The translations under genes were made by a program, and so were the position numbers. A stretch of DNA of 18,362 bases from an uncultured Chlorobiales bacterium (GTDB taxonomy: Bacteria > Bacteroidota > Chlorobiia > Chlorobiales > Thermochlorobacteraceae), in NCBI GenBank assembly GCA_937959145.1, contig CALGMC010000179.1, positions 1 to 18,362 on the forward strand, read 5' to 3'. The notes below the pieces were generated by a model. It did not search any database, was not told the origin of the DNA, and saw nothing but the letters and a program-made list of their open reading frames with translations. Below are positions 7,128-14,198 of this stretch, piece after piece (position 1 is the first letter of the stretch; each line of letters starts with the position of its first letter).

Positions 7128-8357
7128 ATGAGCAAAACGGCTATTGTCATTCGTAAAGAATACTTAGAGCGTGTCAAGAGCAAAGGCTTCATCATCTCCA
7201 CGATTTTGATTCCGATTTTGATGTCAAGCTTCATCGTGATTCCGATTTTAGTAACCTTCCTTTCCAGCGATTCCAAAACCGTCGTCGCCGTCCACGACGC
7301 CACAGGCAAGTATCAATCGGCGATTGAAACTGCATTCGAGAAACAAAAAACGCTCTCCATGCTTTGGGTGGATTGGCAAAAAGAATCGGAACGCGCGGCA
7401 ACGCTCAAAGGCATTGAAACGGGGAAAATTACAGGTTACCTCTTGCTCAAAGAAGAGAATGGAAAGTTGGAAGCGATTTATACCGCAAAAAACATCGTCG
7501 ACTTCAACATCAATCGGAAAATTGAAAGCACGCTTCAAAAAGCCGTAAGCCGCCTCACCTTGAAAAATAAAGGCTTTTCGGACGATGAAATCGCGTCAAT
7601 AGAAAAGCCGATTGAATTGAAAACGCAAAAAATTTCAGGCGGCGCGCAAGGCGATAAGGGCGCGCTCTCGGAATTTCTTCTTGCTTACGTGATGGTGATG
7701 CTCATTTACGGCACCCTGCTCACATATGGAATTTCGGTCATGAGTTCGGTGATGGAAGAAAAATCGAGCAAGGTGATGGAAGTGTTGATTGCATCGGTCA
7801 AGCCGTTTGAATTGATGGTGGGTAAAGTAGTGGGCATTGGACTTGTGGCGTTCACGCAATATGTGATTTGGGCGGTGGTTGCGTTGGTGCTTTCGGCGGC
7901 GTCGCTTCAATACAATCCGAAATTTCAATTTGAGATTGCGCCGCACTTGCTCGTTTACTTTGTCTTGTATTTCATTTTAGGCTATTTGATTTACGCCACG
8001 CTTTATGCCGCTGTCGGCTCGGCATTTGAAAATGCGCAAGATGCGCAACCGCTCACCACGCCGATAACCTTTCTCATCATTATTCCGATTATCGCGATGA
8101 ACTATGTGATTTCAAAGCCCGATTCGGTCGCGTCGGTTGTGCTCTCGTTGATTCCATTCTTCTCGCCCATTTTAATGATGGGGCGACTGACCATAACCGA
8201 TGTGCCGTTTTGGCAAGTGCTGTTATCAATCACGCTTATGGTCGGGACGTTCTACGGAGTTATGCTTTTCTCGGCGAAAGTCTACCGTGTTGGCGTGCTG
8301 ATGTATGGCAAGAAGCCAACGCTCGCCGAGATTTTCAAGTGGCTCAAATACGCATAG
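7128..8357 (+). CDS. ABC-2 type transporter permease (NatB/YhaP-like)
   Basis: A 409-residue inner-membrane permease of the ABC-2 family, of the kind that includes the NatB sodium-efflux permease; the actual substrate cannot be told. Architecture fits the family. There is a short cytoplasmic N-terminus (IRKEYLERVKSKGF), TM1 at about 21-45, and an extracytoplasmic domain of about 140 residues. A C-terminal bundle of about six membrane segments then starts near SEFLLAYVMVMLIYG. The diagnostic cytoplasmic loop SSVMEEKSSKVMEVLIAS, followed by KPFELMVGKVVGIG, begins at about residue 207 (EEKSSK at 210-215). The cognate ATP-binding subunit is not adjacent: upstream is radA and downstream is convergent phoH. 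So the partner must be encoded elsewhere. A 9-base gap separates its stop from the phoH stop, with no visible terminator. Confidence 0.9.
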   Translation: MSKTAIVIRKEYLERVKSKGFIISTILIPILMSSFIVIPILVTFLSSDSKTVVAVHDATGKYQSAIETAFEKQKTLSMLWVDWQKESERAATLKGIETGKITGYLLLKEENGKLEAIYTAKNIVDFNINRKIESTLQKAVSRLTLKNKGFSDDEIASIEKPIELKTQKISGGAQGDKGALSEFLLAYVMVMLIYGTLLTYGISVMSSVMEEKSSKVMEVLIASVKPFELMVGKVVGIGLVAFTQYVIWAVVALVLSAASLQYNPKFQFEIAPHLLVYFVLYFILGYLIYATLYAAVGSAFENAQDAQPLTTPITFLIIIPIIAMNYVISKPDSVASVVLSLIPFFSPILMMGRLTITDVPFWQVLLSITLMVGTFYGVMLFSAKVYRVGVLMYGKKPTLAEIFKWLKYA

Positions 8358-8366
8358 CGGTGATGC

Positions 8367-9428
8367 TCAAAGCGACGAGCCAAGTTTTGGAGCAAGCGTT
8401 TTCAGGCGGTCGTCTTCGCGGCGTTCTTGTTGACGACGCTCTTCATTGCGCGGCTCGCTTGTGCGCTTTTCGTAAGCATCGATAATATCGCGCACTAAGC
8501 GGTGCCGCACGACGTCGGATTTATCGAGATAAACGAACGAAATGCCTTGAATGCCGCCCAGAAGCGTCGGGGCTTCTGATAAGCCCGATTCGGATTTTTT
8601 AGGCAAATCGATTTGCGTGGTGTCGCCGGTGATAATGGCTTTGGAATGGACGCCAAGCCGCGTGAGGCACATTTTCATTTGCATGTTGGTTGCGTTTTGC
8701 GCCTCGTCAAGAATGATAAAGGCATTGTTGAGCGTGCGTCCGCGCATATAGGCAAGCGGCACCACTTCAATCACTTTTTTCTCCATATACTCTTTGAGCT
8801 TTTCAGGCGTGAGCATATCGGAGAGTGCGTCGTAGAGCGGGCGCAAGTAGGGGTCAATTTTTTGCTGTAAGTCGCCGGGCAAGAACCCTAAACTTTCACC
8901 TGCTTCAACGGCAGGGCGCGCCAGCACCAAGCGTTGAACCTGTTTGGCTTTAAGCGCGGCAACGGCGATGGCAACGGCGGTGTAAGTTTTGCCTGTGCCT
9001 GCCGGACCTATCGCAAAAACAATATCGTTGCGTTTAGATTCATAAACCATGCGCTTTTGTCCCGCTGTTTTGGCGCGCACGGCATCTGTTCGGGTTACAA
9101 CAATCACATCACCTTCGCCTTCAATCAATTCTCTGCTATCCTTTGCTTGCATTGGGCGTGCCTCTCCAAGCGTCGAGAGGCGAATAACGGCTTCGACATC
9201 GCGCACCTGCAATTCGCCATTCCGATTGACCAGCGTAAGCAACTCGACAAAAATTTTCTCAACGCGCCTGACTTCTTCTTCTTCACCGCGCAAAGTAACA
9301 TCGTTGCCGCGTGCGATGATGCTCACCTCGCTAAACTCTGATTCAATGCGTTTCAGATAGGCATCTTGTGCGCCGAAGATGAGCATTGGCTCTGCACCTT
9401 TAAGCGAAAATTTTCTCTCTTGTTCCAA
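8367..9428 (-). CDS. PhoH family protein (PhoH-like ATPase, YbeZ type)
   Basis: PhoH-like cytoplasmic ATPase, considered to act with the RNase YbeY and with RNA helicase-like activity in RNA metabolism. Of 353 residues, about 1-110 form the N-terminal KH-like region. The P-loop domain has Walker A GPAGTGKT (141-148, Lys147), RPAVEAGESLGFLPGD (171-186), Walker B IILDEAQN (238-245) and TGDTTQIDLP (267-276). The C-terminus (about 326-353) is a charged, probably disordered tail rich in Arg and Glu. The start is a TTG at 9428: the residues after it (FSLKG...LIFGAQDAYLKRIE) are conserved in the family, and an in-frame stop lies 12 bases upstream. The only later ATG (residue 15) would cut this conserved block. 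The gene follows the ArgB-like gene by 12 bases, so it is probably co-transcribed. ybeY is not in the window. Confidence 0.93.
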   Translation of the reverse strand: MEQERKFSLKGAEPMLIFGAQDAYLKRIESEFSEVSIIARGNDVTLRGEEEEVRRVEKIFVELLTLVNRNGELQVRDVEAVIRLSTLGEARPMQAKDSRELIEGEGDVIVVTRTDAVRAKTAGQKRMVYESKRNDIVFAIGPAGTGKTYTAVAIAVAALKAKQVQRLVLARPAVEAGESLGFLPGDLQQKIDPYLRPLYDALSDMLTPEKLKEYMEKKVIEVVPLAYMRGRTLNNAFIILDEAQNATNMQMKMCLTRLGVHSKAIITGDTTQIDLPKKSESGLSEAPTLLGGIQGISFVYLDKSDVVRHRLVRDIIDAYEKRTSEPRNEERRQQERREDDRLKTLAPKLGSSL

Positions 9429-9440
9429 GTTGCGTATGGG

Positions 9441-10106
9441 TTAAGTGGTTGTTGATAGAAGAATCTCAGATGAATGTGATTCGCCACGAAGCGCGACGGC
9501 TTCAAGTCCAGAAAGCGTGCAGACAAAGGCACGCTGCGTGCTGTGGGCTAAACTTTCTTGTGCAAATTTCTCTCGCTCGGCTTTGCGCGAAGGCGTCGGC
9601 ATTTCGTCAATGAAAAAGAGCAAATCAGCACGAAGTTCAGACGCAAGCCGCGACGCAATCATATCCGACGGAATAAAACTCAACCGTCCCGACTTTGTTT
9701 TCGTGATAGGCGCGAGAATTGGAACAGCATTTTGAGCAAACTGCTTTTGTAGAACATCTTTTTTGACCGCAACAATTCTACCCATTGCCTCATCAGGCGA
9801 CTGTTCGGTTTGAATTAAACCTAAATGGTGCGCGTTCATCTGCAATGCAGGAATAAGGTCTTCGGAAAGTTTCGAGGTAAATACTTTTCCGAGTTGGACG
9901 AGCGAATCGGCGTAGCGTTCAAGGTCGGCTTGTGAAGGCTTGTCAGGAAAGGGCTGGCGGGTTTGTCGTTCATATTGAAATCGCGCGTCGTGAATAACGA
10001 CGAGGCGAAAGCGCGACGCCAATTTTTTAACATCGGCTTTCAAGCGGTTGAAAGAAAGGGCATCGTCTAAATCTCTTCCGACAACCGATAAGACGAGGGT
10101 TTTCAT
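9441..10106 (-). CDS. ArgB-like degenerate amino-acid-kinase-fold protein
   Basis: A 221-residue protein with no confident family name. Its pattern resembles the amino acid kinase superfamily, especially acetylglutamate kinase. The strand-helix start is MKTLVLSVVGR..., then a helix, then FRLVVIHDARFQ (34-44), where ArgB has VVVHGGGPQ. NAVPILAPI (126-134) matches ArgB's VVPVIAPI, FIPSDMIASRLASELRADLLFFID (144-167) matches its NADxAA...GADLLLLTD block, and AFVCTLSGLEAV...SSEILLST (193-219) matches the ArgB C-terminus. The usual N-terminal K-x-GG phosphate-binding motif and the HGGG substrate loop are absent, so catalytic activity is doubtful. It lies 53 bases after hldD and 12 bases before phoH. 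An in-frame TTG pair sits just before the ATG; the ATG at 10106 is preferred. The fold call is an inference from local patterns. Confidence 0.6.
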   Translation of the reverse strand: MKTLVLSVVGRDLDDALSFNRLKADVKKLASRFRLVVIHDARFQYERQTRQPFPDKPSQADLERYADSLVQLGKVFTSKLSEDLIPALQMNAHHLGLIQTEQSPDEAMGRIVAVKKDVLQKQFAQNAVPILAPITKTKSGRLSFIPSDMIASRLASELRADLLFFIDEMPTPSRKAEREKFAQESLAHSTQRAFVCTLSGLEAVALRGESHSSEILLSTTT

Positions 10107-10159
10107 CAACAAAAAGTTAAGTCGTTAAAGCGCGAAATATCACAGTCGCACGTCATGCA

Positions 10160-11170
10160 TCAGGCGCGAGCAGTAAGTTCTACTGCCGTTGAATCAAGCG
10201 ACGCCAATTCTTGGGGCTCTTTGAGCAAGTGCGATTGAACATAATCAAACACGCTTTCTTCAAGCGAGCGAAACTCAATCGGACAGCCAACAGAAGCGAG
10301 TTTCGTCATGTCGGCTTCGGTGAAGTATTGATACTTGCCACGCAGATGTTCAGGCATGGGAATATACTCAATGTTAATGGGCTTCTGCATCGCATTGAAG
10401 GTTGCCGTAACTAAATCTTTGAAACTTCTCGCCTTGCCTGTGCCAAGATTAAAAATGCCATGAACCTCCTGATGATTCAAAAGCCAATACATCACTTCAA
10501 CGCAGTCTTTGACATAAACAAAATCGCGCAGTTGCTCGCCATCGTTAAAGCCGTCTTTGTGAGACTTGAAGAGTTTGACCGAACCCGACTCTAAAATTTG
10601 ATTGAACGCTTTATAGACAACGCTCGCCATATCGCCTTTGTGGTATTCATTCGGACCGAAGACATTGAAAAATTTAAGCCCAACAACTTTATCGAGAAGG
10701 TGATGTTGGTGCGCCCAGAGGTCAAAAAGGTGTTTGGAATAGCCGTAGGCATTGAGGGGACGAAGTTTGAGCATGGTTGCGTCGTCGTCTTTGTAGCCGT
10801 GTTCGCCGTTGCCGTAGGTGGCGGCACTGGACGCATAAATAAACCGAATGCCGCGTTGAACGGCGTAAATGGCGAGGTCTTTAGTGTAGGCGTAGTTGTT
10901 ATCCATCAAACTTTCAACGTCGCGCTCGGTGGTTGAACTATTTGCGCCAAGATGAAGAATTGCGTCAATGCGCGGAATTTTTTCGTCGAGTAGTTTTTGA
11001 AGGAAGAGGGTTTTGTGAATGTAATCGGTGAAGCGAAGTCCGACGAGGTTTTTCCATTTTTCAGTTGAGCCAAGTTCGTCGACCACTAAGACATCCGTCA
11101 TGCCAACTTGATTGAGTTTCCAAAGCATTGCGCTACCAATAAAACCTGCTCCGCCTGTGATAACAATCAT
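10160..11170 (-). CDS. hldD: ADP-L-glycero-D-manno-heptose 6-epimerase (HldD/RfaD)
   Basis: Epimerises ADP-D-glycero-D-manno-heptose to the L-glycero form used for the LPS inner core; cytosolic, NADP-dependent extended short-chain dehydrogenase. The 336 residues include the nucleotide-binding loop ITGGAGFIGS (4-13), LGANSSTTERD (74-84), the catalytic Tyr142 and Lys146 in NAYGYSKHLFD, and NVFGPNEYHKGDMASV (169-184), which is diagnostic for HldD among the NAD-sugar epimerases. DGEQLRDFVYVKDCVEV (210 onward) and a FNLGTGKARSFKDL block follow. Start ATG at 11170, directly before the Rossmann strand. It is downstream of the sdhA terminator. The other heptose genes (hldE, gmhA, gmhB) are not in this window. 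The protein shows that the host makes heptose-containing LPS. Confidence 0.95.
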   Translation of the reverse strand: MIVITGGAGFIGSAMLWKLNQVGMTDVLVVDELGSTEKWKNLVGLRFTDYIHKTLFLQKLLDEKIPRIDAILHLGANSSTTERDVESLMDNNYAYTKDLAIYAVQRGIRFIYASSAATYGNGEHGYKDDDATMLKLRPLNAYGYSKHLFDLWAHQHHLLDKVVGLKFFNVFGPNEYHKGDMASVVYKAFNQILESGSVKLFKSHKDGFNDGEQLRDFVYVKDCVEVMYWLLNHQEVHGIFNLGTGKARSFKDLVTATFNAMQKPINIEYIPMPEHLRGKYQYFTEADMTKLASVGCPIEFRSLEESVFDYVQSHLLKEPQELASLDSTAVELTARA

Positions 11171-11202
11171 TCCGATGCAAGAATTTTTGATTTTTGAAAA
11201 CG

Positions 11203-11230
11203 GAAAAGGAGCGGAATTTGAATCCGCTCC
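11203..11230 (-). terminator. Rho-independent terminator after sdhA
   Basis: Read on the minus strand, an 8-bp stem GGAGCGGA / TCCGCTCC with a 7-base loop is followed by TTTT, then CCG and another TTTT. It starts 12 bases after the sdhA stop and ends 33 bases before the hldD start. It therefore closes the sdh operon and separates it from hldD. Confidence 0.85.
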
Positions 11231-11241
11231 CCGTGTGCTTA

Positions 11242-13008
11242 TTAGTATTTGCGTTCTTTGGCGACGAACTTTTCGCGGTATTCCCAGTCGCGTTCAGCAA
11301 GTGCCATATTGACGGGTTTATATTTGACTTCGCTGTGTCCGCTTTCGTCGACAAGGCAGAGTGTATGCTTCATGAAGTTGGCGTCGTCGCGTTTTGGATA
11401 ATCTTCGTGGGCATGTGCGCCGCGCGATTCTTTACGATGATACGCGCCTTCAATCACGGTTTGAGAATAGTCAATCATAAATTCAAGTTCAATCGCATCG
11501 AGCAAGTCGGTGTTGAACTCTTTGCCTTTGTCTTGAACGACGGCGTTTTTAGCACGTTCACGAAGCGACTTAATATCGCGGCACGCGCTGGCAAGCAGTT
11601 CTTCGGTGCGAAAGACGGAGACCTTATCCATCATCATCTGTTGCAAGTCTTCGCGAATTTTTCCGACAGACTCGCCTTTGGTGCGGGAAAGAATGTTATT
11701 GATTTTCTCGCGCACTTTTTTGTCGGCATCTTTTTGAACGGGCATTTTGCCTTTGGTTTCGCGGACGAACTGAACGATGTCTTTGCCCGCTCTACGCCCG
11801 AAGACGATGAGGTCGAGCAAAGAATTTGTGCCAAGTCGATTCGCGCCGTGAACCGAAACGCAGGCACATTCGCCCGCCGCCCAGAAGCCAACCTTGACCG
11901 TATTCTTTTCATCAGTAACAACCCGCCCATCAACATTCGTTGGAATGCCGCCCATCGCGTAGTGGCAAGTCGGCTGAACAGGAATCGGATTTTTAGACGG
12001 ATCGACGCCAAGATAAATTTTCGCGAAGGTTGAAATTTCAGGGAGTTTCGTCTCAATTTGTTTGAGCGAAAGGTGGGTAAGGTCGAGATTGATATAATCT
12101 TTTGAAGTCCCAACGCCGCGCCCTTCACGCACTTCTTGATACATACATCGCGAGATCATGTCGCGCGGGGCAAGGTCTTTGACAGTTGGCGCGTAGCGTT
12201 CCATGAAGCGTTCGCCAGAGGCATTGCGCAATACGCCGCCTTCGCCGCGTGCGCCTTCGGTTACAAGAATGCCCAAGCGGTATAAACCCGTCGGGTGAAA
12301 CTGCACGAACTCCATATCTTCAAGCGGAATGCCGTGTCGCATCACGATGCCGAGTCCGTCGCCAGTGTTGGCGTGTGCATTGGAAGTGGTTTTGTAAGCG
12401 CGTCCAAATCCGCCTGTGGCAAACATCACTGCTTTGGAATTGAAGACATCAATTTCGCCCGTGCGAATGTTGTAAGTAACGACGCCACAAACAACGCCTT
12501 CTGTTTCGCAAATATCCAACACTTGATACTCGCTATAGAATCGGACTTTGCGCTTGATGCACTGCTCGTAGAGCGTATGCAAACACACATGCCCGGTTCT
12601 ATCGGCGGCGTAGCAAGCGCGGCGCACAGGGGCTTCGCCGAAGTTGCGTGTATGTCCGCCAAACGGGCGTTGCGCGATTTTGCCTTCTTTGGTGCGCGAG
12701 AATGGCACGCCGAAGTGTTCCATTTCAATGATGGCACGCGGCGCATCGTTGCACATCACCTCGATTGCGTCTTGGTCGCCCAAATAATCTGCACCTTTGA
12801 CGGTGTCAAAGGCATGCCAAAGTGGATAATCCTCTTCTTCATTTCCCAATGCGGCGCAAATTCCGCCCTGTGCCGCACCGCTGTGCGAGCGTAGCGGATG
12901 CAACTTGGAAATCACTGCCACATCGCAATACTCGGCGGCTTCAACGGCGGCGCGCAACCCTGCTAACCCTGCGCCGACAATAATAACATCGTGATTGATA
13001 ACGGACAT
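11242..13008 (-). CDS. sdhA: Succinate dehydrogenase flavoprotein subunit
   Basis: Catalytic FAD subunit of complex II, oxidising succinate to fumarate at the cytoplasmic face. The 588 residues show the dinucleotide-binding start VIIVGAGLAGLRAA (8-21). RSHSGAAQGGI follows, in which His42 is the expected covalent FAD attachment site. QFHPTGLY and VTEGARGEGG supply catalytic residues, with CHYAMGGIPTNVDG and GANRLGTNSLLDLIVFGRRAG near the middle. The C-terminal helical domain ends with RKESRGAHAHEDYPKRDD and the usual KYKPVNM. It follows sdhD after a 91-base spacer with no gene and is followed by a terminator. The iron-sulfur subunit sdhB is not downstream, which is unusual for the order C-D-A. 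The alternative, fumarate reductase, cannot be excluded by sequence alone, but the two-anchor arrangement favours a succinate dehydrogenase. Confidence 0.95.
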   Translation of the reverse strand: MSVINHDVIIVGAGLAGLRAAVEAAEYCDVAVISKLHPLRSHSGAAQGGICAALGNEEEDYPLWHAFDTVKGADYLGDQDAIEVMCNDAPRAIIEMEHFGVPFSRTKEGKIAQRPFGGHTRNFGEAPVRRACYAADRTGHVCLHTLYEQCIKRKVRFYSEYQVLDICETEGVVCGVVTYNIRTGEIDVFNSKAVMFATGGFGRAYKTTSNAHANTGDGLGIVMRHGIPLEDMEFVQFHPTGLYRLGILVTEGARGEGGVLRNASGERFMERYAPTVKDLAPRDMISRCMYQEVREGRGVGTSKDYINLDLTHLSLKQIETKLPEISTFAKIYLGVDPSKNPIPVQPTCHYAMGGIPTNVDGRVVTDEKNTVKVGFWAAGECACVSVHGANRLGTNSLLDLIVFGRRAGKDIVQFVRETKGKMPVQKDADKKVREKINNILSRTKGESVGKIREDLQQMMMDKVSVFRTEELLASACRDIKSLRERAKNAVVQDKGKEFNTDLLDAIELEFMIDYSQTVIEGAYHRKESRGAHAHEDYPKRDDANFMKHTLCLVDESGHSEVKYKPVNMALAERDWEYREKFVAKERKY

Positions 13009-13099
13009 AATGCTTTACTGCTGTTTAAGTTTGAGTAATAACAATTTGAATAATACCGGTTTGAACCATGTTGAACGCTTCACTCTGACGATAAATTCA

Positions 13100-13606
13100 T
13101 CAGGGCAAAAGATGGCTTAAACTGAAACTCGGCGGATTGTAAGGTCCTGCCGTCAAAACGGTTTGCGTGCCGACGACGAAAAGCGAAATCGCAAGAATCC
13201 AACAGACCGCAACAAGCGTGAGTTTAACCCCTTTGTTTTTGGCATAGTCGTCAATGATGTTGAGCATGCCGTTAAATCCATGATACAAGCCGAAAATCAA
13301 AAACAGCATATCGAAGACTTTCCAGAGCGGATTGGAAAGTCGCTTCGTTACTTTTTCGTAAGTGATGATGTGTTCGCCGAACTTCGGGTCGGAAATTAAC
13401 CCTTCCTCAACGGCTTTCTTGTATTCAGGATTTTTAGCAGCGTAGGCTTCGCGAATGGCAAGGTATTCGTTTTCGTCAGCCAAATAATTGGTCGGCATGT
13501 GTTGAACCCAAAAGTGACCAATCAGCGTGGCAAGCAAGACGATGCCCGAAATGCGTTGCATAAACCAACCAAATGCCCCGCTTTTCTTTGCACTTCTATC
13601 AGACAT
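13100..13606 (-). CDS. sdhD: Succinate dehydrogenase membrane anchor subunit SdhD
   Basis: Second membrane anchor of complex II, 168 residues, about three membrane helices (roughly 17-36, 96-117, 129-150). GWFMQRISGIVLL (13-25) is the conserved first-helix motif. GLYHGFNGMLNIIDDY (106-121) carries His109, the expected haem ligand, with Asp120-Tyr121 at the same spacing as the quinone-site Asp-Tyr of E. coli SdhD. Between helix 1 and helix 2 there is an unusually long hydrophilic segment (about 38-93). The frame is open 25 codons upstream, but the ATG at 13606 has a strong Shine-Dalgarno (AAAGGAG) 7 bases before it, and the upstream part would overlap the sdhC end. It lies 22 bases after sdhC. 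Confidence 0.9.
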   Translation of the reverse strand: MSDRSAKKSGAFGWFMQRISGIVLLATLIGHFWVQHMPTNYLADENEYLAIREAYAAKNPEYKKAVEEGLISDPKFGEHIITYEKVTKRLSNPLWKVFDMLFLIFGLYHGFNGMLNIIDDYAKNKGVKLTLVAVCWILAISLFVVGTQTVLTAGPYNPPSFSLSHLLP

Positions 13607-13613
13607 GTTGATA

Positions 13614-13620
13614 CTCCTTT
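13614..13620 (-). promoter_or_regulatory. Shine-Dalgarno site of sdhD
   Basis: AAAGGAG on the minus strand, 7 bases before the ATG at 13606. It decides the start over the longer open frame and is the strongest ribosome-binding site in the window. Confidence 0.85.
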
Positions 13621-13628
13621 GTTTGAAA

Positions 13629-14069
13629 TTACTTAATGAATGGTGTGATGAAATACGGCGCAATAATCGGATAGCCACCAAGCAAGATGATTAACGCCGA
13701 AAGCGCGAGCGTTGCATAAAACATTTTCTTTTGCTTTGGCGACCAACCAAGAAAATCCACCATCACAATTCGGAAGCCGTTGATGGAGTGATACGTTACA
13801 ATCGCCAGCAAGGCAAACTCGCCAATCTTGAAAAGCGGACTGCGATAGGTCGACATGAGCGCGTCAAATTGGACGGGGTCATATAGGGCGCGAAGTCCAA
13901 AGACGTGAATGGTTAGATAAATCACCATGCCGATGCCACTCCCGCGGTGAAGAATCCATGCCCACATGCCGGTGCGCCAATTGTAAGAGAGAATTCGTTG
14001 AATCGCGTTTTGAAATGTGGCGGCGTAAGGGAGTTTTGCGGCGGTTTTGGGATTTTCAATCGAAGGCAT
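13629..14069 (-). CDS. sdhC: Succinate dehydrogenase cytochrome b subunit SdhC
   Basis: First membrane anchor of complex II, binding haem b and quinone in the inner membrane. The 146 residues have about three membrane helices (roughly 36-60, 80-105, 117-140). The motif ILHRGSGIGMVIYLTIH (39-55) is the SdhC signature, in which His41-Arg42 and the following Ser lie at the quinone site. TYHSINGFRIVMVDF (92-106) carries His94, the expected axial haem ligand. Start ATG at 14069 with a Shine-Dalgarno-like AAAGGAA 9 bases upstream. First gene of the operon sdhC-sdhD-sdhA, read divergently from ddl. Confidence 0.9.
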   Translation of the reverse strand: MPSIENPKTAAKLPYAATFQNAIQRILSYNWRTGMWAWILHRGSGIGMVIYLTIHVFGLRALYDPVQFDALMSTYRSPLFKIGEFALLAIVTYHSINGFRIVMVDFLGWSPKQKKMFYATLALSALIILLGGYPIIAPYFITPFIK

Positions 14070-14078
14070 ACTACTTAC

Positions 14079-14085
14079 TTCCTTT
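14079..14085 (-). promoter_or_regulatory. Shine-Dalgarno-like site of sdhC
   Basis: AAAGGAA on the minus strand, with a 9-base spacer to the ATG at 14069. It is weaker than the sdhD site but clear compared with most genes here. Confidence 0.6.
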
Positions 14086-14198
14086 CTTTAAGTCGGTTAA
14101 AATTGAAAACAAGATAACATTTTGAATCAAACATTTGAAAACACTTGTGCAACTCGCGCTTTCTCGCTAATCTTGCGCTTCATTTTTCTATCAATTCA

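Noticed and set aside
13009..13099. Possible small gene or sdhB remnant in the 91-base gap between sdhD and sdhA
   Set aside because: Only very short frames with stops occur and no cysteine-rich pattern is present. It contains just AT-rich, loosely repeated TTCAAA-like bases.
1005..14175. One-mismatch copies of TAnnTTTG upstream of the DUF3467 gene (1005-1012), the ABC permease (7072-7079) and ddl (14168-14175)
   Set aside because: Each lacks a good TTTG at the right spacing, and one-mismatch matches to such a short motif are frequent by chance.
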